A stretch of DNA of 64,000 nt from Pseudomonas sp. WS 5079 (GTDB lineage: Bacteria; Pseudomonadota; Gammaproteobacteria; Pseudomonadales; Pseudomonadaceae): positions 286,451 through 350,450 of the forward strand of contig NZ_JAAQWN010000008.1 in the NCBI RefSeq assembly GCF_012985465.1. The letters run 5' to 3'. Position 1 is the stretch's first letter. Each line of letters begins with the position of its first letter. The notes under the pieces were generated by a model that was not told the DNA's origin, ran no database searches, and saw nothing but the letters and a program-made list of their open reading frames with translations. Shown here piece after piece: positions 34,196 through 43,112 of the stretch. The position numbers and the translations under genes are program-made.

Positions 34196-35004
34196 AGCGG
34201 ATTTCTACCCTGGGACTCACCCTCACACTGATGCTATCGGGCGCTGCAGCGCAGGCCGTCGAACTGATGCACTGGGAACGCCTACCGCTCGCGGTCCCAC
34301 TGGTGATCAATCAGGAACGAGTGGTCTTTGTCGATGAAGCTGTTCGTGTCGGCGTGCCTCCCACTCTGAAGGATAAACTGCGCGTGCAATCAACCGGAGG
34401 CACGCTGTACCTGCGCGCGTCGGAAGCCATTGCACCGACACGACTGCAACTGCAATCGGTCAAGACGGGCGAGATCATCCTCTTGGATATCGCGGCCACG
34501 CCTGGCGATCAACCCCTGGAGCCCGTGCGTATTCTCAAGAATGCTCCGATGCAAGCTATCGAGTCTGAATCGAGCACCGTCCCTGTTCCAGAACGTACGC
34601 CGATCCCGGCCGCTTTGACGCGCTACGCCGCGCAAAGCCTGTACGGCCCGCTGCGCACCGTGGAGTCCCTGCCCGGCGTACGCCGCGTCCCGCTCAAGCT
34701 GCGCACCGAACTGCCGACCCTGCTGCCGAGCGAAAACGTTTCCAGCACACCCATCGCCGCCTGGCGGCTCGGTGACTATTGGGTGACGGCCGTGAAGTTG
34801 CGCAATCGAGGTACAGCGACGGTGCAACTAGATCCGCGTCAGCTTCAGGCAAAGCTGTTCGCCGCGACCTTCCAGCATGCTTTCCTCGGGCCGGTCGGCA
34901 GTGCGGAAGACACCACGATTGCGTACCTCATCACTCGCGGTGCCGGCCTCGAACACGCCGTGATGCTTCCGCCCGTTGCGCGAGGTGCTTACGATGAAGG
35001 CTAA
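34192..35004 (+). CDS. TIGR03749-family (TraK-like) conjugation protein
   Basis: This 270-residue exported protein has a signal peptide (STLGLTLTLMLSGAAAQA) and VELMHWERLPLAVPLVINQERVVFVDEAVRVGVP at the N-terminus of the mature form. The C-terminal half is beta-rich, with VTAVKLRNRGTATVQLDPRQLQAKLFAATFQHAFLGP. It likely forms part of the outer-membrane core, analogous to VirB9/TraK. It overlaps the TraB-like gene by a few codons. Confidence 0.87.
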   Translation: MKRISTLGLTLTLMLSGAAAQAVELMHWERLPLAVPLVINQERVVFVDEAVRVGVPPTLKDKLRVQSTGGTLYLRASEAIAPTRLQLQSVKTGEIILLDIAATPGDQPLEPVRILKNAPMQAIESESSTVPVPERTPIPAALTRYAAQSLYGPLRTVESLPGVRRVPLKLRTELPTLLPSENVSSTPIAAWRLGDYWVTAVKLRNRGTATVQLDPRQLQAKLFAATFQHAFLGPVGSAEDTTIAYLITRGAGLEHAVMLPPVARGAYDEG

Positions 35005-36511
35005 CGCCTTGCTCAAATGGCTGGTACCGGCTGCGCTGCTGGGCGTGGTGCTGATCATCATGAAAAGCTGGGTCGCGGGAGGCAGCACACCTTCTCCAGA
35101 GCACCCAGTTGATCAGGGCGATATTCAATTATCTGCCGAGCAAGCCAAGTCGCTCGGCATTGCGGGCGATACCCCACGCGATACCGTCGCCACCCTGGTC
35201 GGCCAGGTGAAGGCCATGCGCAGCGACATGCTCGGTTTGAAGAAGCATAACGATTCACTACAAACAGAGAACAACCGCCTGCGCGAACGGGAAAACAGTG
35301 TCGATTCGCGTATCCAGACGGCGCTTGGCAGCGTGACACAGCAGGTCGACGAAGGCCGTCGACAAGCCAACGAGGCCCGACTTAAAGCAGAACTAGACAG
35401 TCGTCAGGCTCGCGGTCTACTAACGCAATTGCAGGAGCAGTTGTCGGGGCTGGCCGGCAAAGGCAAGGACATGCCGATCGGATTGGGGCTTGAGCCGGGC
35501 GATGGGGACCAGTTCGAAGGGCTGCATTCTGCCAACGATGCGCTGCAGTGGATTGAACCTTCGGATGCTCCCTCCACCGAAGCCCGAGGCAAAACCAAGA
35601 CCTCCTCCGCACCGAGTCTGCCTACTGCCTTCAACTCACTGGAGGGTTTGAAGGACAATGCCATCGACCGCAGCCAGAAGCAGTTACGCGAGGTCACCAA
35701 GGGTGAGCGTGACCTGACGCGATCCGGTGATCGTACCGAAGGTGCGAAGCCGGTCTACACCATTCCCGAAAATGCGACATTAATGGGCTCGGTCGCCATG
35801 ACCGCGCTGATTGGCCGAGTCCCGGTGGATGGCACCGTGAATGATCCCTATCCCTTCAAGGTGCTGGTCGGTCCGGAGAACCTGACGGCCAACGGCATCG
35901 ACCTGCCAGACGTCGCGGGTGCTGTGATGAGCGGCACGGCGTCCGGTGACTGGACCCTGTCTTGCGTACGCGGACAGGTCGAGTCGATCACTTTTGTATT
36001 TACCGATGGCACCATCCGCACGGTGCCTCAGCCGAAAGCGGTAGCCAGCCGCAATGCCTCCACCACCCAGAGCTCAAACACCGACAAGATCCGCGGCGGA
36101 CTCGGTTACCTGTCCGATCCGTATGGCATTCCCTGCATCGTCGGCGAGCGCCGCTCGAACGCCCAGCAGTACCTCGGTAGCCAGAGCCTGATCACTGCTG
36201 CCGGCGCGGGCGTCGCTGCATTGCTCGGGAATGAGCAAAACAACAGCAGCGTGATCAGCTCGGGCGGCAGTGCCTTCGGGGTCACCAGCAGCAGTGGCAA
36301 TAGCGCACTGAATTCAATTCTCAGTGGTGGGGTCAGCGACATCCGAGAGTGGGTCAACAAACTGTATGGCGAAGCCTTTGCGGCCGTGTACGTGCCACCG
36401 GCAGCAGAAGTAGCACTGCACCTCGACCATGAGATCACCATCGACTACGAGCCTAAGGGCCGGAGCGTTCGCCATGAAAAAGATCCTACCTCTCTATCTG
36501 ACCTGGATTAG
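34994..36511 (+). CDS. TIGR03752-family (TraB/VirB10-like) conjugation protein
   Basis: This 505-residue protein has one N-terminal membrane helix (LLKWLVPAALLGVVLIIM), a long coiled coil (residues 60-150), and a C-terminal beta domain with YTIPENATLMGSVAMTALIGRVPVDG and GLGYLSDPYGIPCIVGERRSNA. It would bridge both membranes as the core scaffold. It overlaps the next lipoprotein gene. Confidence 0.9.
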   Translation: MKANALLKWLVPAALLGVVLIIMKSWVAGGSTPSPEHPVDQGDIQLSAEQAKSLGIAGDTPRDTVATLVGQVKAMRSDMLGLKKHNDSLQTENNRLRERENSVDSRIQTALGSVTQQVDEGRRQANEARLKAELDSRQARGLLTQLQEQLSGLAGKGKDMPIGLGLEPGDGDQFEGLHSANDALQWIEPSDAPSTEARGKTKTSSAPSLPTAFNSLEGLKDNAIDRSQKQLREVTKGERDLTRSGDRTEGAKPVYTIPENATLMGSVAMTALIGRVPVDGTVNDPYPFKVLVGPENLTANGIDLPDVAGAVMSGTASGDWTLSCVRGQVESITFVFTDGTIRTVPQPKAVASRNASTTQSSNTDKIRGGLGYLSDPYGIPCIVGERRSNAQQYLGSQSLITAAGAGVAALLGNEQNNSSVISSGGSAFGVTSSSGNSALNSILSGGVSDIREWVNKLYGEAFAAVYVPPAAEVALHLDHEITIDYEPKGRSVRHEKDPTSLSDLD

Positions 36512-36890
36512 CTTGCTCTGCTGGGTCCTGACGGGGTGTTCCACAGACAAGGACACACTTTTGCCGCATGGCGAGCAAACCATGCTGGACATCTGGAACG
36601 GTGCCGGCTCACAGGGTACTCAACAGCTACTGTTGGATGCTCGGCAACAGTTGCGCCGCCCGTTGGCTCAAACAGATCTCTCCGCTGCGCTCCAGGAACC
36701 GTATACGCGTACAGCAGTGAATGAAATTCGCAACCTGTTCCCTCGTCTACCCAATCCTGATTTGGTGATGTACGTGTATCCGCATCTGAGTGGTACCGAG
36801 CAAGCACCAGTGCCGGGGTACTCGACCGTCTTTCCATTCTATCAACGGGTGCAGTACGCAATGCCGGGTGAACGCCAGGAAGATCTGTAA
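36474..36890 (+). CDS. TIGR03751-family conjugation lipoprotein
   Basis: This 138-residue lipoprotein has lipobox LTGC (residues 19-22, SLLCWVLTGCSTDKD). Its C-terminal part, NEIRNLFPRLPNPDLVMYVYPHLSGTEQAPVPGYSTVFPFY, matches the family. It fits a VirB7-like stabiliser of the outer-membrane core. The start overlaps the TraB-like gene by 38 bases, and the stop overlaps the ATPase start. Confidence 0.88.
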   Translation: MKKILPLYLTWISLLCWVLTGCSTDKDTLLPHGEQTMLDIWNGAGSQGTQQLLLDARQQLRRPLAQTDLSAALQEPYTRTAVNEIRNLFPRLPNPDLVMYVYPHLSGTEQAPVPGYSTVFPFYQRVQYAMPGERQEDL

Positions 36891-39643
36891 TGTGTAGCGA
36901 CGATGCGGGAAACCGCTCTTCTGCATGGAAAGCCTGGCGCAACCCATTGCGCCCACGCGCCACATTTGCCGATGAAGCTGCGTTATATGCGCACAACCCC
37001 AGCTTCACCGATCATCTGCCGTGGGTCGAATACCTCGACACCGAGCAGTGTTTTCTACTAGATGACAATCAATCTGTGGGGGCGGTGTTCGAGTTACTGC
37101 CCATCGGCACAGAAGGGCGCGAACCCGATTGGCTAATGGCAACCCGCGATGCCATAGAAGATGCCCTGCAGGATAGCTTTGACGAGCTGGATCAAGCGCC
37201 ATGGGTGGCGCAGTTTTTCTGCCAGGACGACAACGACTTCACCCCCTACCTGACCAGGCTCACCGACTATATTCAGGACAACGCCCGGGGCACGGTTTTC
37301 ACCGAAGCGTACCTAGAACTAATTCACAGACATCTGAAAGCCATCTCCAAGCCCGGCGGCCTGTTCGAGGATAAGGCAGTCACGCGCCTGCCCTGGCGAG
37401 GAAACAGCCGTCGGGTGCGATTAGTGATCTATCGCTGGCTTGAGTCTGAGGGTGAGGAGGCGGGACTCAACCCAGTGCAATCGCTACAACAAACTTGCGA
37501 ACGTGTCGCTGTTTCGTTGCAGGCGTGCGGGGTGCAATCGACGCGAGTCGATGGCCGAGGTTTGTATGCATGGTTGCTGCCCTGGTTCAATCCAGCCCCC
37601 AAGCTCACAGATGAATCGCCCGAACATTTCTACCGCCGCGTGGCCTATCCGGAGTCTGGCGAGAGCGAGTCGCTGGAACTGCCCTTCGATCACGACTTTG
37701 CCGAACGGTTGTTCTTCAACGAACCGCGTTCGGACGTGCAGCATGGACTCTGGTTTTTTGATGATCAGCCCCACCGGGTCATGGTGGTAGATAAACTGCG
37801 CCGGGCGCCATTGATTGGTCAACTCACTGGCGAAATCCGCAAGGGAGACGCGGTGAATGCCCTGTTCGACCAGTTACCCGAGGGCACGGTGATGAGTCTG
37901 ACCTTGGTGGTCAAACCGCAGGATGTACTCGAGGATCAGTTGAACCGTCTAGCCCGCAAAGCGATCGGTGAGAACCTTGCCTCGACCCAGGCCCGTCAGG
38001 ATGTTGAAGAGGCTCGTGCGATCATCGGCCGTCAGCACAAGCTTTACCGTGGCACGATGGCGTTTTACGTGCGCGGTCACGATGAACAGCAGTTGCACCA
38101 ACGCTCAGTCGGCCTAACGAACGCGCTGCTGGGTGCGGGGCTACAACCGGTGCGTGAGGGCGATGAAGTCGCCGCCTGCAACAGCTACCTGCGTTGGTTA
38201 CCGATGGCTTACAGCCCAGCCCGCGACACACGTAACTGGTACACACGCCTGATGTTCGCCCAACACCTGGCAAACCTCGTTCCAGTCTGGGGCCGCAGCA
38301 TTGGCACCGGCCACCCGGGTATCACGCTGTTTAATCGTGGTGGGTCGCCTCTGAGCTTTGATCCGTTGTCACGTTTAGACCGGGCAATGAACGGCCATCT
38401 GCTGTTATTCGGCCCCACCGGCGCCGGCAAGTCAGCGACCCTAGTCACCTTGTTGATGCAGATCATGGCTATATACCGCCCTCGCCTATTTATCGTAGAG
38501 GCTGGCAACTCGTTCGGCCTGCAGGGTGACTACTTCGCCACACAGGGCTTGTCGATCAACAAGGTCCAATTAAAACCTGGCGCCCCGGTCAGTCTTGCCC
38601 CATTCGGCGATGCCTGGCGCTTGGTCGAACAACCAGATCAGGTGGCGAGCCTTTCCATTGATGAGTGGGACGATGAAGCAGTAGCCAGTCGCGAGGACCA
38701 GCGCGATGTGCTCGGCGAGTTGGAAATCACCGCTCGCCTGATGATCACCGGTGGCGAGGCTAAGGAAGAGGCGCGACTGAGTCGAGCTGATCGCAGCTTG
38801 ATCCGCGAGTGTATTCTCGATGCGGCGCAAATCTGTGTCGCAACGAACCGTCAGGTACTGACCCGCGATGTGCGCAACGCTTTACTGCGCGTCGCCACAG
38901 ACTCGCGCTTACCGGAAAAACGTCGCGAACGTGCACAGGAAATGGGCGAGTCCATCGATCTCTTTTGCCAGGGCTTCGAGGGTGAGCTCTTCGACCGTGA
39001 AGGCACCCCGTGGCCGGAAAGCGATGTGACCATCGTCGACCTCGCCACTTACGCTCGCGAAGGCTATGAGGCTCAGATGTCCATTAGCTACATCAGCCTG
39101 ATGAACACCGTAAACAACCTCGCCGAGCGCGACCAGTACTTGGGCCGACCAATCATCATGGTCACCGACGAGGGGCACATCATTACCAAGAACCCGCTGC
39201 TGGCGCCCTTCGTGGTCAAGGGCACGAAGATGTGGCGCAAGCTCGGCGCCTGGTTCTGGCTGGCGACGCAAAACCTTGCCGACTTTCCAACGGCTGCGCA
39301 GACCATGCTCAACATGATCGAATGGTGGATTTGCTTGAATATGCCGCCCGCGGAGATTGAGGAAATCGCACGGTTCAAAAAGCTCACGTCTGCGCAAAAA
39401 GCCTTGCTGCTGTCCGCTGGCAAGGAGCCGGGGAAGTACACCGAAGGGGTCGTGCTATCGAAAAAAATTGAGACGCTGTTTCGGGCCGTACCACCCAGTC
39501 TTTATCTCGCCCTGGCCATGACTGAGCCCGAGGAAAAAGCCGAGCGCTGGACATTGATGCAGGAGAACGTCTGCTCCGAGCTGGAAGCGGCATTTCGGGT
39601 AGCGGAACGAATCGATAGAGCGCGAGGAATAGACCCTGTATAG
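36890..39643 (+). CDS. VirB4/TraC-like conjugation ATPase (TIGR03744)
   Basis: This 917-residue ATPase powers the type IV secretion system on the cytoplasmic face. The N-terminal domain contains DTEQCFLLDDNQSVGAVFELLPIG. Walker A LLFGPTGAGKSATLVTLL lies near 505, and the Walker B region is PIIMVTDEGHIITKNPLLAP near 760. The C-terminus LGAWFWLATQNLADFP is characteristic. Length and order match PFL_4706. Its start overlaps the lipoprotein stop. Confidence 0.92.
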   Translation: MCSDDAGNRSSAWKAWRNPLRPRATFADEAALYAHNPSFTDHLPWVEYLDTEQCFLLDDNQSVGAVFELLPIGTEGREPDWLMATRDAIEDALQDSFDELDQAPWVAQFFCQDDNDFTPYLTRLTDYIQDNARGTVFTEAYLELIHRHLKAISKPGGLFEDKAVTRLPWRGNSRRVRLVIYRWLESEGEEAGLNPVQSLQQTCERVAVSLQACGVQSTRVDGRGLYAWLLPWFNPAPKLTDESPEHFYRRVAYPESGESESLELPFDHDFAERLFFNEPRSDVQHGLWFFDDQPHRVMVVDKLRRAPLIGQLTGEIRKGDAVNALFDQLPEGTVMSLTLVVKPQDVLEDQLNRLARKAIGENLASTQARQDVEEARAIIGRQHKLYRGTMAFYVRGHDEQQLHQRSVGLTNALLGAGLQPVREGDEVAACNSYLRWLPMAYSPARDTRNWYTRLMFAQHLANLVPVWGRSIGTGHPGITLFNRGGSPLSFDPLSRLDRAMNGHLLLFGPTGAGKSATLVTLLMQIMAIYRPRLFIVEAGNSFGLQGDYFATQGLSINKVQLKPGAPVSLAPFGDAWRLVEQPDQVASLSIDEWDDEAVASREDQRDVLGELEITARLMITGGEAKEEARLSRADRSLIRECILDAAQICVATNRQVLTRDVRNALLRVATDSRLPEKRRERAQEMGESIDLFCQGFEGELFDREGTPWPESDVTIVDLATYAREGYEAQMSISYISLMNTVNNLAERDQYLGRPIIMVTDEGHIITKNPLLAPFVVKGTKMWRKLGAWFWLATQNLADFPTAAQTMLNMIEWWICLNMPPAEIEEIARFKKLTSAQKALLLSAGKEPGKYTEGVVLSKKIETLFRAVPPSLYLALAMTEPEEKAERWTLMQENVCSELEAAFRVAERIDRARGIDPV

Positions 39644-39678
39644 GTAAATCTATTCAGCGCTCTAAAACGAGATAACGG

Positions 39679-40023
39679 TTATTGCCGTACTCCCCGGAGA
39701 CGCTGCTGAACCCTCAACAAAAATCCGGCTTCAAAGGCATCCTGACAGTCACCGACAGGGAAGGACTTGCGGGTTTGCGCCAGCTCCCACCACAGCGGAA
39801 TTTCGCCAGGCGCATCAAGCCAAGCCTGGGCGCATTGCACGCCACGCTCAATCATTGAGGAAAATTCGCTACCCCACGGCGTCAAAAGACTTGGACAACC
39901 ATCCGCCGGCGGAATTGAAATGTAGTTTTCGTCCATATACACCCTAAATTTCTGATTTATTTTCAGACGCAAAGGCCAGCTTCGAAAACATATAGGCTCT
40001 AGGTACCAGCCATAAGCATTCAA
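39679..40023 (-). CDS. Hypothetical ICE protein (114 aa), divergent from xre
   Basis: I recognise no domain. The product has GCPSLLTPWGSEFSSMIERGVQCAQAWLDAPGEIPLWWELAQTRKSFPVGDCQDAFEAGFLLRVQQRL, Trp-rich and soluble. It is transcribed away from the small XRE regulator with 71 bases between them, so the two form a divergent pair that the regulator may control. The position between virB4 and the TraU-like gene is a cargo slot. Confidence 0.6.
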   Translation of the reverse strand: MNAYGWYLEPICFRSWPLRLKINQKFRVYMDENYISIPPADGCPSLLTPWGSEFSSMIERGVQCAQAWLDAPGEIPLWWELAQTRKSFPVGDCQDAFEAGFLLRVQQRLRGVRQ

Positions 40024-40094
40024 ATCGCATAGAGCAATGCTAATGCAGACTATATCCCGTGGATTGAGAGTCCCTCAAGGCGCAATTTGCGCGC

Positions 40095-40349
40095 ATGACT
40101 CAAGACTACGAACAGCTTCGTCTGCGGCTGGCGGAAAATATCCGCTTGATGCGACGCGTGAAAAACCTTAGCCAGGAGCAGCTCGCGCTCATGGCCGAGG
40201 TGGATCGCACCTACGTCAGTCAAATCGAACGATGCACGGGCAATCCGTCGCTGTTGGTTCTGTGCAAGCTCGCCAATATTTTGGAAATTACGGCAGATCA
40301 GTTACTTGTGGAACCCGACATCCTGCGCAGCTTCCTTCACGTCAAATAA
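40095..40349 (+). CDS. XRE-family transcriptional regulator (84 aa)
   Basis: This small Cro/C1-type DNA-binding protein consists almost only of the helix-turn-helix (LAENIRLMRRVKNLSQEQLALMAEVDRTYVSQIERCTGNPSLLVLCKLANILEITADQLL). The architecture recalls regulators of restriction-modification genes. It may control the divergent hypothetical gene and its own promoter. Confidence 0.88.
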   Translation: MTQDYEQLRLRLAENIRLMRRVKNLSQEQLALMAEVDRTYVSQIERCTGNPSLLVLCKLANILEITADQLLVEPDILRSFLHVK

Positions 40350-40454
40350 TAGTCTCACGTCTCGCAAACCCGATACACCCGCTTCCATAATTTCCGCTGA
40401 CAATCTCCAGCCCCTCACCGAATCTGCCCAGGCCATACATATTGAGCCTGGATT

Positions 40455-41411
40455 ATGACTGCCGTCTGCTCGTCAATATCTCCCGCAAAGCTAAGACCCT
40501 TGGCACTGAGCATCCTGCTGGCATGCGGTCCAAGCATGGCGCTGGACACCGGAAGCATCACGTCCTCCGTGCTTTCGCCAGACTGCCTCGAATACAGGGT
40601 CGTCGGCATTTGCTTCTGGCTGCTCTGCACACCGTTCGGCTGCACAGTCAAAACCTCGACCAAGGTTCGTCATTTCATTCCTGAACTGGTGGTCTCAAGC
40701 TACACCGCCACGGGCAATAACCCCTGGATCGAGATGGCCACCCTTTCCTCTCCCGTCAGCGGTGCGGAAGGTGGCGGCAACCTTATCACCCCGAACCCCC
40801 ACCGCAACAACCTGCCCCGGTTCAAAAACGTCGATGGTATAGGCCACCCTGGCGGATGGGCAGCCACGCAACTGGCTTCACAATCCGGCTACGCCTGCGC
40901 CAGCGGCGCAACTGCATTCATGCCCTACTATTTGAGTACCTTGGACTCACTGGCCTGGCGCCATGGCATCCCGGAAAATTTCTACCCCGAGTCACTTGTG
41001 CCAGGGGTCCGCGAAGTCGGTAGTCAAGTTTTAGGAAACATGTGGGGCAACGTTTATCCCCGGCAGGGTTTTCTGGTACAGCCCGACGATTTCAAGGCAG
41101 CCGCAGTCATGGCACAACGGGCCGGTGATGTAGTTACCCGAAACTGGCAGCCGCATGTGTACTTACCACTCACACCAGCCAGACACGACGGCTACTGGCC
41201 ACCTGGCCCGATCGTCGAAAACGACGCTTCGACCCACAAATGGCAATTGCTCTCCCCCCAAATTCAGCCCACGTGCGCCATCTTCCCCAGCAATCCAGTC
41301 CAGAGCGCGGATGGCGGATACGCCTGGTCGCTTTGGCGTCCCTATAGCTGCTGCAAACGTGAGGGGCAGACCTTTCTGTTCAGTATCGACTTCGAAGGAG
41401 GTGCTTCATGA
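40455..41411 (+). CDS. TraU-like conjugation protein (TIGR03756)
   Basis: This 318-residue exported protein is rich in paired cysteines (CLEYRVVGICFWLLCTPFGCTVKTSTKVRHFIPELVVSSY) and has GNMWGNVYPRQGFLVQPDDFKAAAVMAQRAGDVV, as in TraU/PFL_4710 proteins. It would act in the periplasm in pilus or mating-pair formation. The start could be a few codons later. It overlaps the next gene by ATGA. Confidence 0.88.
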   Translation: MTAVCSSISPAKLRPLALSILLACGPSMALDTGSITSSVLSPDCLEYRVVGICFWLLCTPFGCTVKTSTKVRHFIPELVVSSYTATGNNPWIEMATLSSPVSGAEGGGNLITPNPHRNNLPRFKNVDGIGHPGGWAATQLASQSGYACASGATAFMPYYLSTLDSLAWRHGIPENFYPESLVPGVREVGSQVLGNMWGNVYPRQGFLVQPDDFKAAAVMAQRAGDVVTRNWQPHVYLPLTPARHDGYWPPGPIVENDASTHKWQLLSPQIQPTCAIFPSNPVQSADGGYAWSLWRPYSCCKREGQTFLFSIDFEGGAS

Positions 41412-42790
41412 GCCGGCTTCTCGCACGACCATGGTTGGGCGCGATGAGTCTGTTGTTCTGTGGACTGCTTGCCATGGCCACGCATGCCCACTCCGCCGAA
41501 GACGATTACCGCCTGGGCACTCAAGGCGAAGTGCTCGATGACCGCGTGATGTACACCATTGGTGGCGGCTCGGCAGTCGGTTCACCGAGTTCGCTCTATC
41601 GACCCAGTGGTCTCGGTGTCGGTGGTTCTTGGCGAGCGAACATGATGTGCGGAAACATGAGCCTCACCAACACCCTGCAAAACCAGCTGAACGGCGTCAC
41701 CGAAGGTTTTCAGCAGATCATGGGTAGCGTCGTGCAGAACGCGACCCAAGCGGTGATGTCGCTGCCGGCGTTGATCATCCAGCGCGCCAATCCAGGACTC
41801 TATGAGTTGCTCAGCAACGGAGTGATGCAAGGTCGTATCGACTTCGACCGTTCCAAGCTGACCTGTCAGGCCATGGCCGAAAAGATGGCGGACAAAGTAG
41901 GTCAAGCCGGCTGGGGTGCACTGGCCAAGAACCAAGAAATGCAAGGCAACCTGGAGCAAACCGGCGGCGATGCAGTGGCCGCGGTGAAAAATACCGAGGC
42001 CCATAACGGCAACAATGGAGTGACCTGGGTCGGCGGTTCGAAGGCTGGTGGTGATGGGCAGACGCCCATTCGGGTGACCTCCGACGTGGTGCGTGCGGGC
42101 TACAACTTGCTGCATAACCGGACGGTGGACGACAGTGCCTCGATCAGTAGCAGCGATTGCCTGGGTGGCGCTATTTGCCAGACATGGACCTCGCCCCAAG
42201 AGGAATCCGAATGGGCCGTTCGAGTGTTGGGTGAGAGCGAAGTCGCGACCTGCGATAGCTGCGAAACCCTGCGTGCGACCGCAGGCAGTGGACTGACGCC
42301 GCTGATCCAGGAGGCCTATAACGAGCGCCTTAAGGCCTTGCAAGGGCTGTTGTCTGGCTCTCTGCCCCCTATCCCTGACAACCTGGCGAAAGCCTCCAGC
42401 CCGATGCTGCCGGTGAGCCGTGGTGTGATCGAAGCCCTGCGCGACGATCCCGATCAGGATCTGCTGGCACGACGCCTGGCTAGTGAGACGGCCCTGTCCA
42501 GCGTCCTGGACAAGGCACTGCTGCTACTGCGCACACTACTGGCAGGCAGTCACGAACCCAACATCGCCTCCGCCGAGCCGGCCCAGACCGCCTTGACGAA
42601 AAACATCGACGCTTTGGAGCGTGAAATACGCCTGCTGCAGACCGAACTGCAGGTTCGACAAATGCTGGCTACCAACACCGCCAGCCTCGTGCTCGATCGA
42701 CATGCGGGTGGTGCCGAGGCTTCGCGCACCGTCGAGCAAGGTGACCCTGAGCCGGGTCGACTCAATGATGCTGACGCCAGGCGCAAGTGA
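41408..42790 (+). CDS. TraH-like conjugation protein (TIGR03755)
   Basis: This 460-residue exported protein has a signal peptide (MSLLFCGLLAMATHAHSA) and SWRANMMCGNMSLTNTLQNQLNGVTEGFQQIMGSVVQNATQAVMSLPALIIQRANPGLYELLSNGV. It also has CDSCETLRATAGSGLTPLIQEAYNERL. It matches PFL_4711 and is TraH-like in position. Overlaps tie it to the TraU-like gene. Confidence 0.88.
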   Translation: MSRLLARPWLGAMSLLFCGLLAMATHAHSAEDDYRLGTQGEVLDDRVMYTIGGGSAVGSPSSLYRPSGLGVGGSWRANMMCGNMSLTNTLQNQLNGVTEGFQQIMGSVVQNATQAVMSLPALIIQRANPGLYELLSNGVMQGRIDFDRSKLTCQAMAEKMADKVGQAGWGALAKNQEMQGNLEQTGGDAVAAVKNTEAHNGNNGVTWVGGSKAGGDGQTPIRVTSDVVRAGYNLLHNRTVDDSASISSSDCLGGAICQTWTSPQEESEWAVRVLGESEVATCDSCETLRATAGSGLTPLIQEAYNERLKALQGLLSGSLPPIPDNLAKASSPMLPVSRGVIEALRDDPDQDLLARRLASETALSSVLDKALLLLRTLLAGSHEPNIASAEPAQTALTKNIDALEREIRLLQTELQVRQMLATNTASLVLDRHAGGAEASRTVEQGDPEPGRLNDADARRK

Positions 42791-42793
42791 GCC

Positions 42794-43102
42794 ATGAAAC
42801 GCTCACCGCTATTCACTTTGCTTTCAAGTCTGGGGATTGTTGCGGTGATGATCTTGACCGCCTCACTGGCCGCCTGGATCGGTCGTACCGCGCTGGGTAG
42901 TTTCGACGCCTGGCAGCAGGCATTCGAATCCGCACAGCCTTATCTGCGGTGGTGGCGTGCGCTGCTTTACGGCGCTCTCTTTGCACTCTGGTGGGACCTG
43001 CTTCGGCGCTACCAACATCGACCACAGGATCGACGGCGCATAAAACGCATCGGGACATTAGGACTCCTGCTCTTTATCTGCGTCGAGCTCACCCGACTGT
43101 GA
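42794..43102 (+). CDS. Small ICE membrane protein (102 aa)
   Basis: Three hydrophobic segments (LLSSLGIVAVMILTASLAAWIG, ALLYGALFALWWDLL, IGTLGLLLFICVELT) and a basic loop RRYQHRPQDRRRIKR mark an inner-membrane protein. It starts 3 bases after the TraH-like stop and precedes traG, so it probably belongs to the mating-pair machinery. No family function is known to me. Confidence 0.8.
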   Translation: MKRSPLFTLLSSLGIVAVMILTASLAAWIGRTALGSFDAWQQAFESAQPYLRWWRALLYGALFALWWDLLRRYQHRPQDRRRIKRIGTLGLLLFICVELTRL

Positions 43103-43112
43103 GGTCATTACC

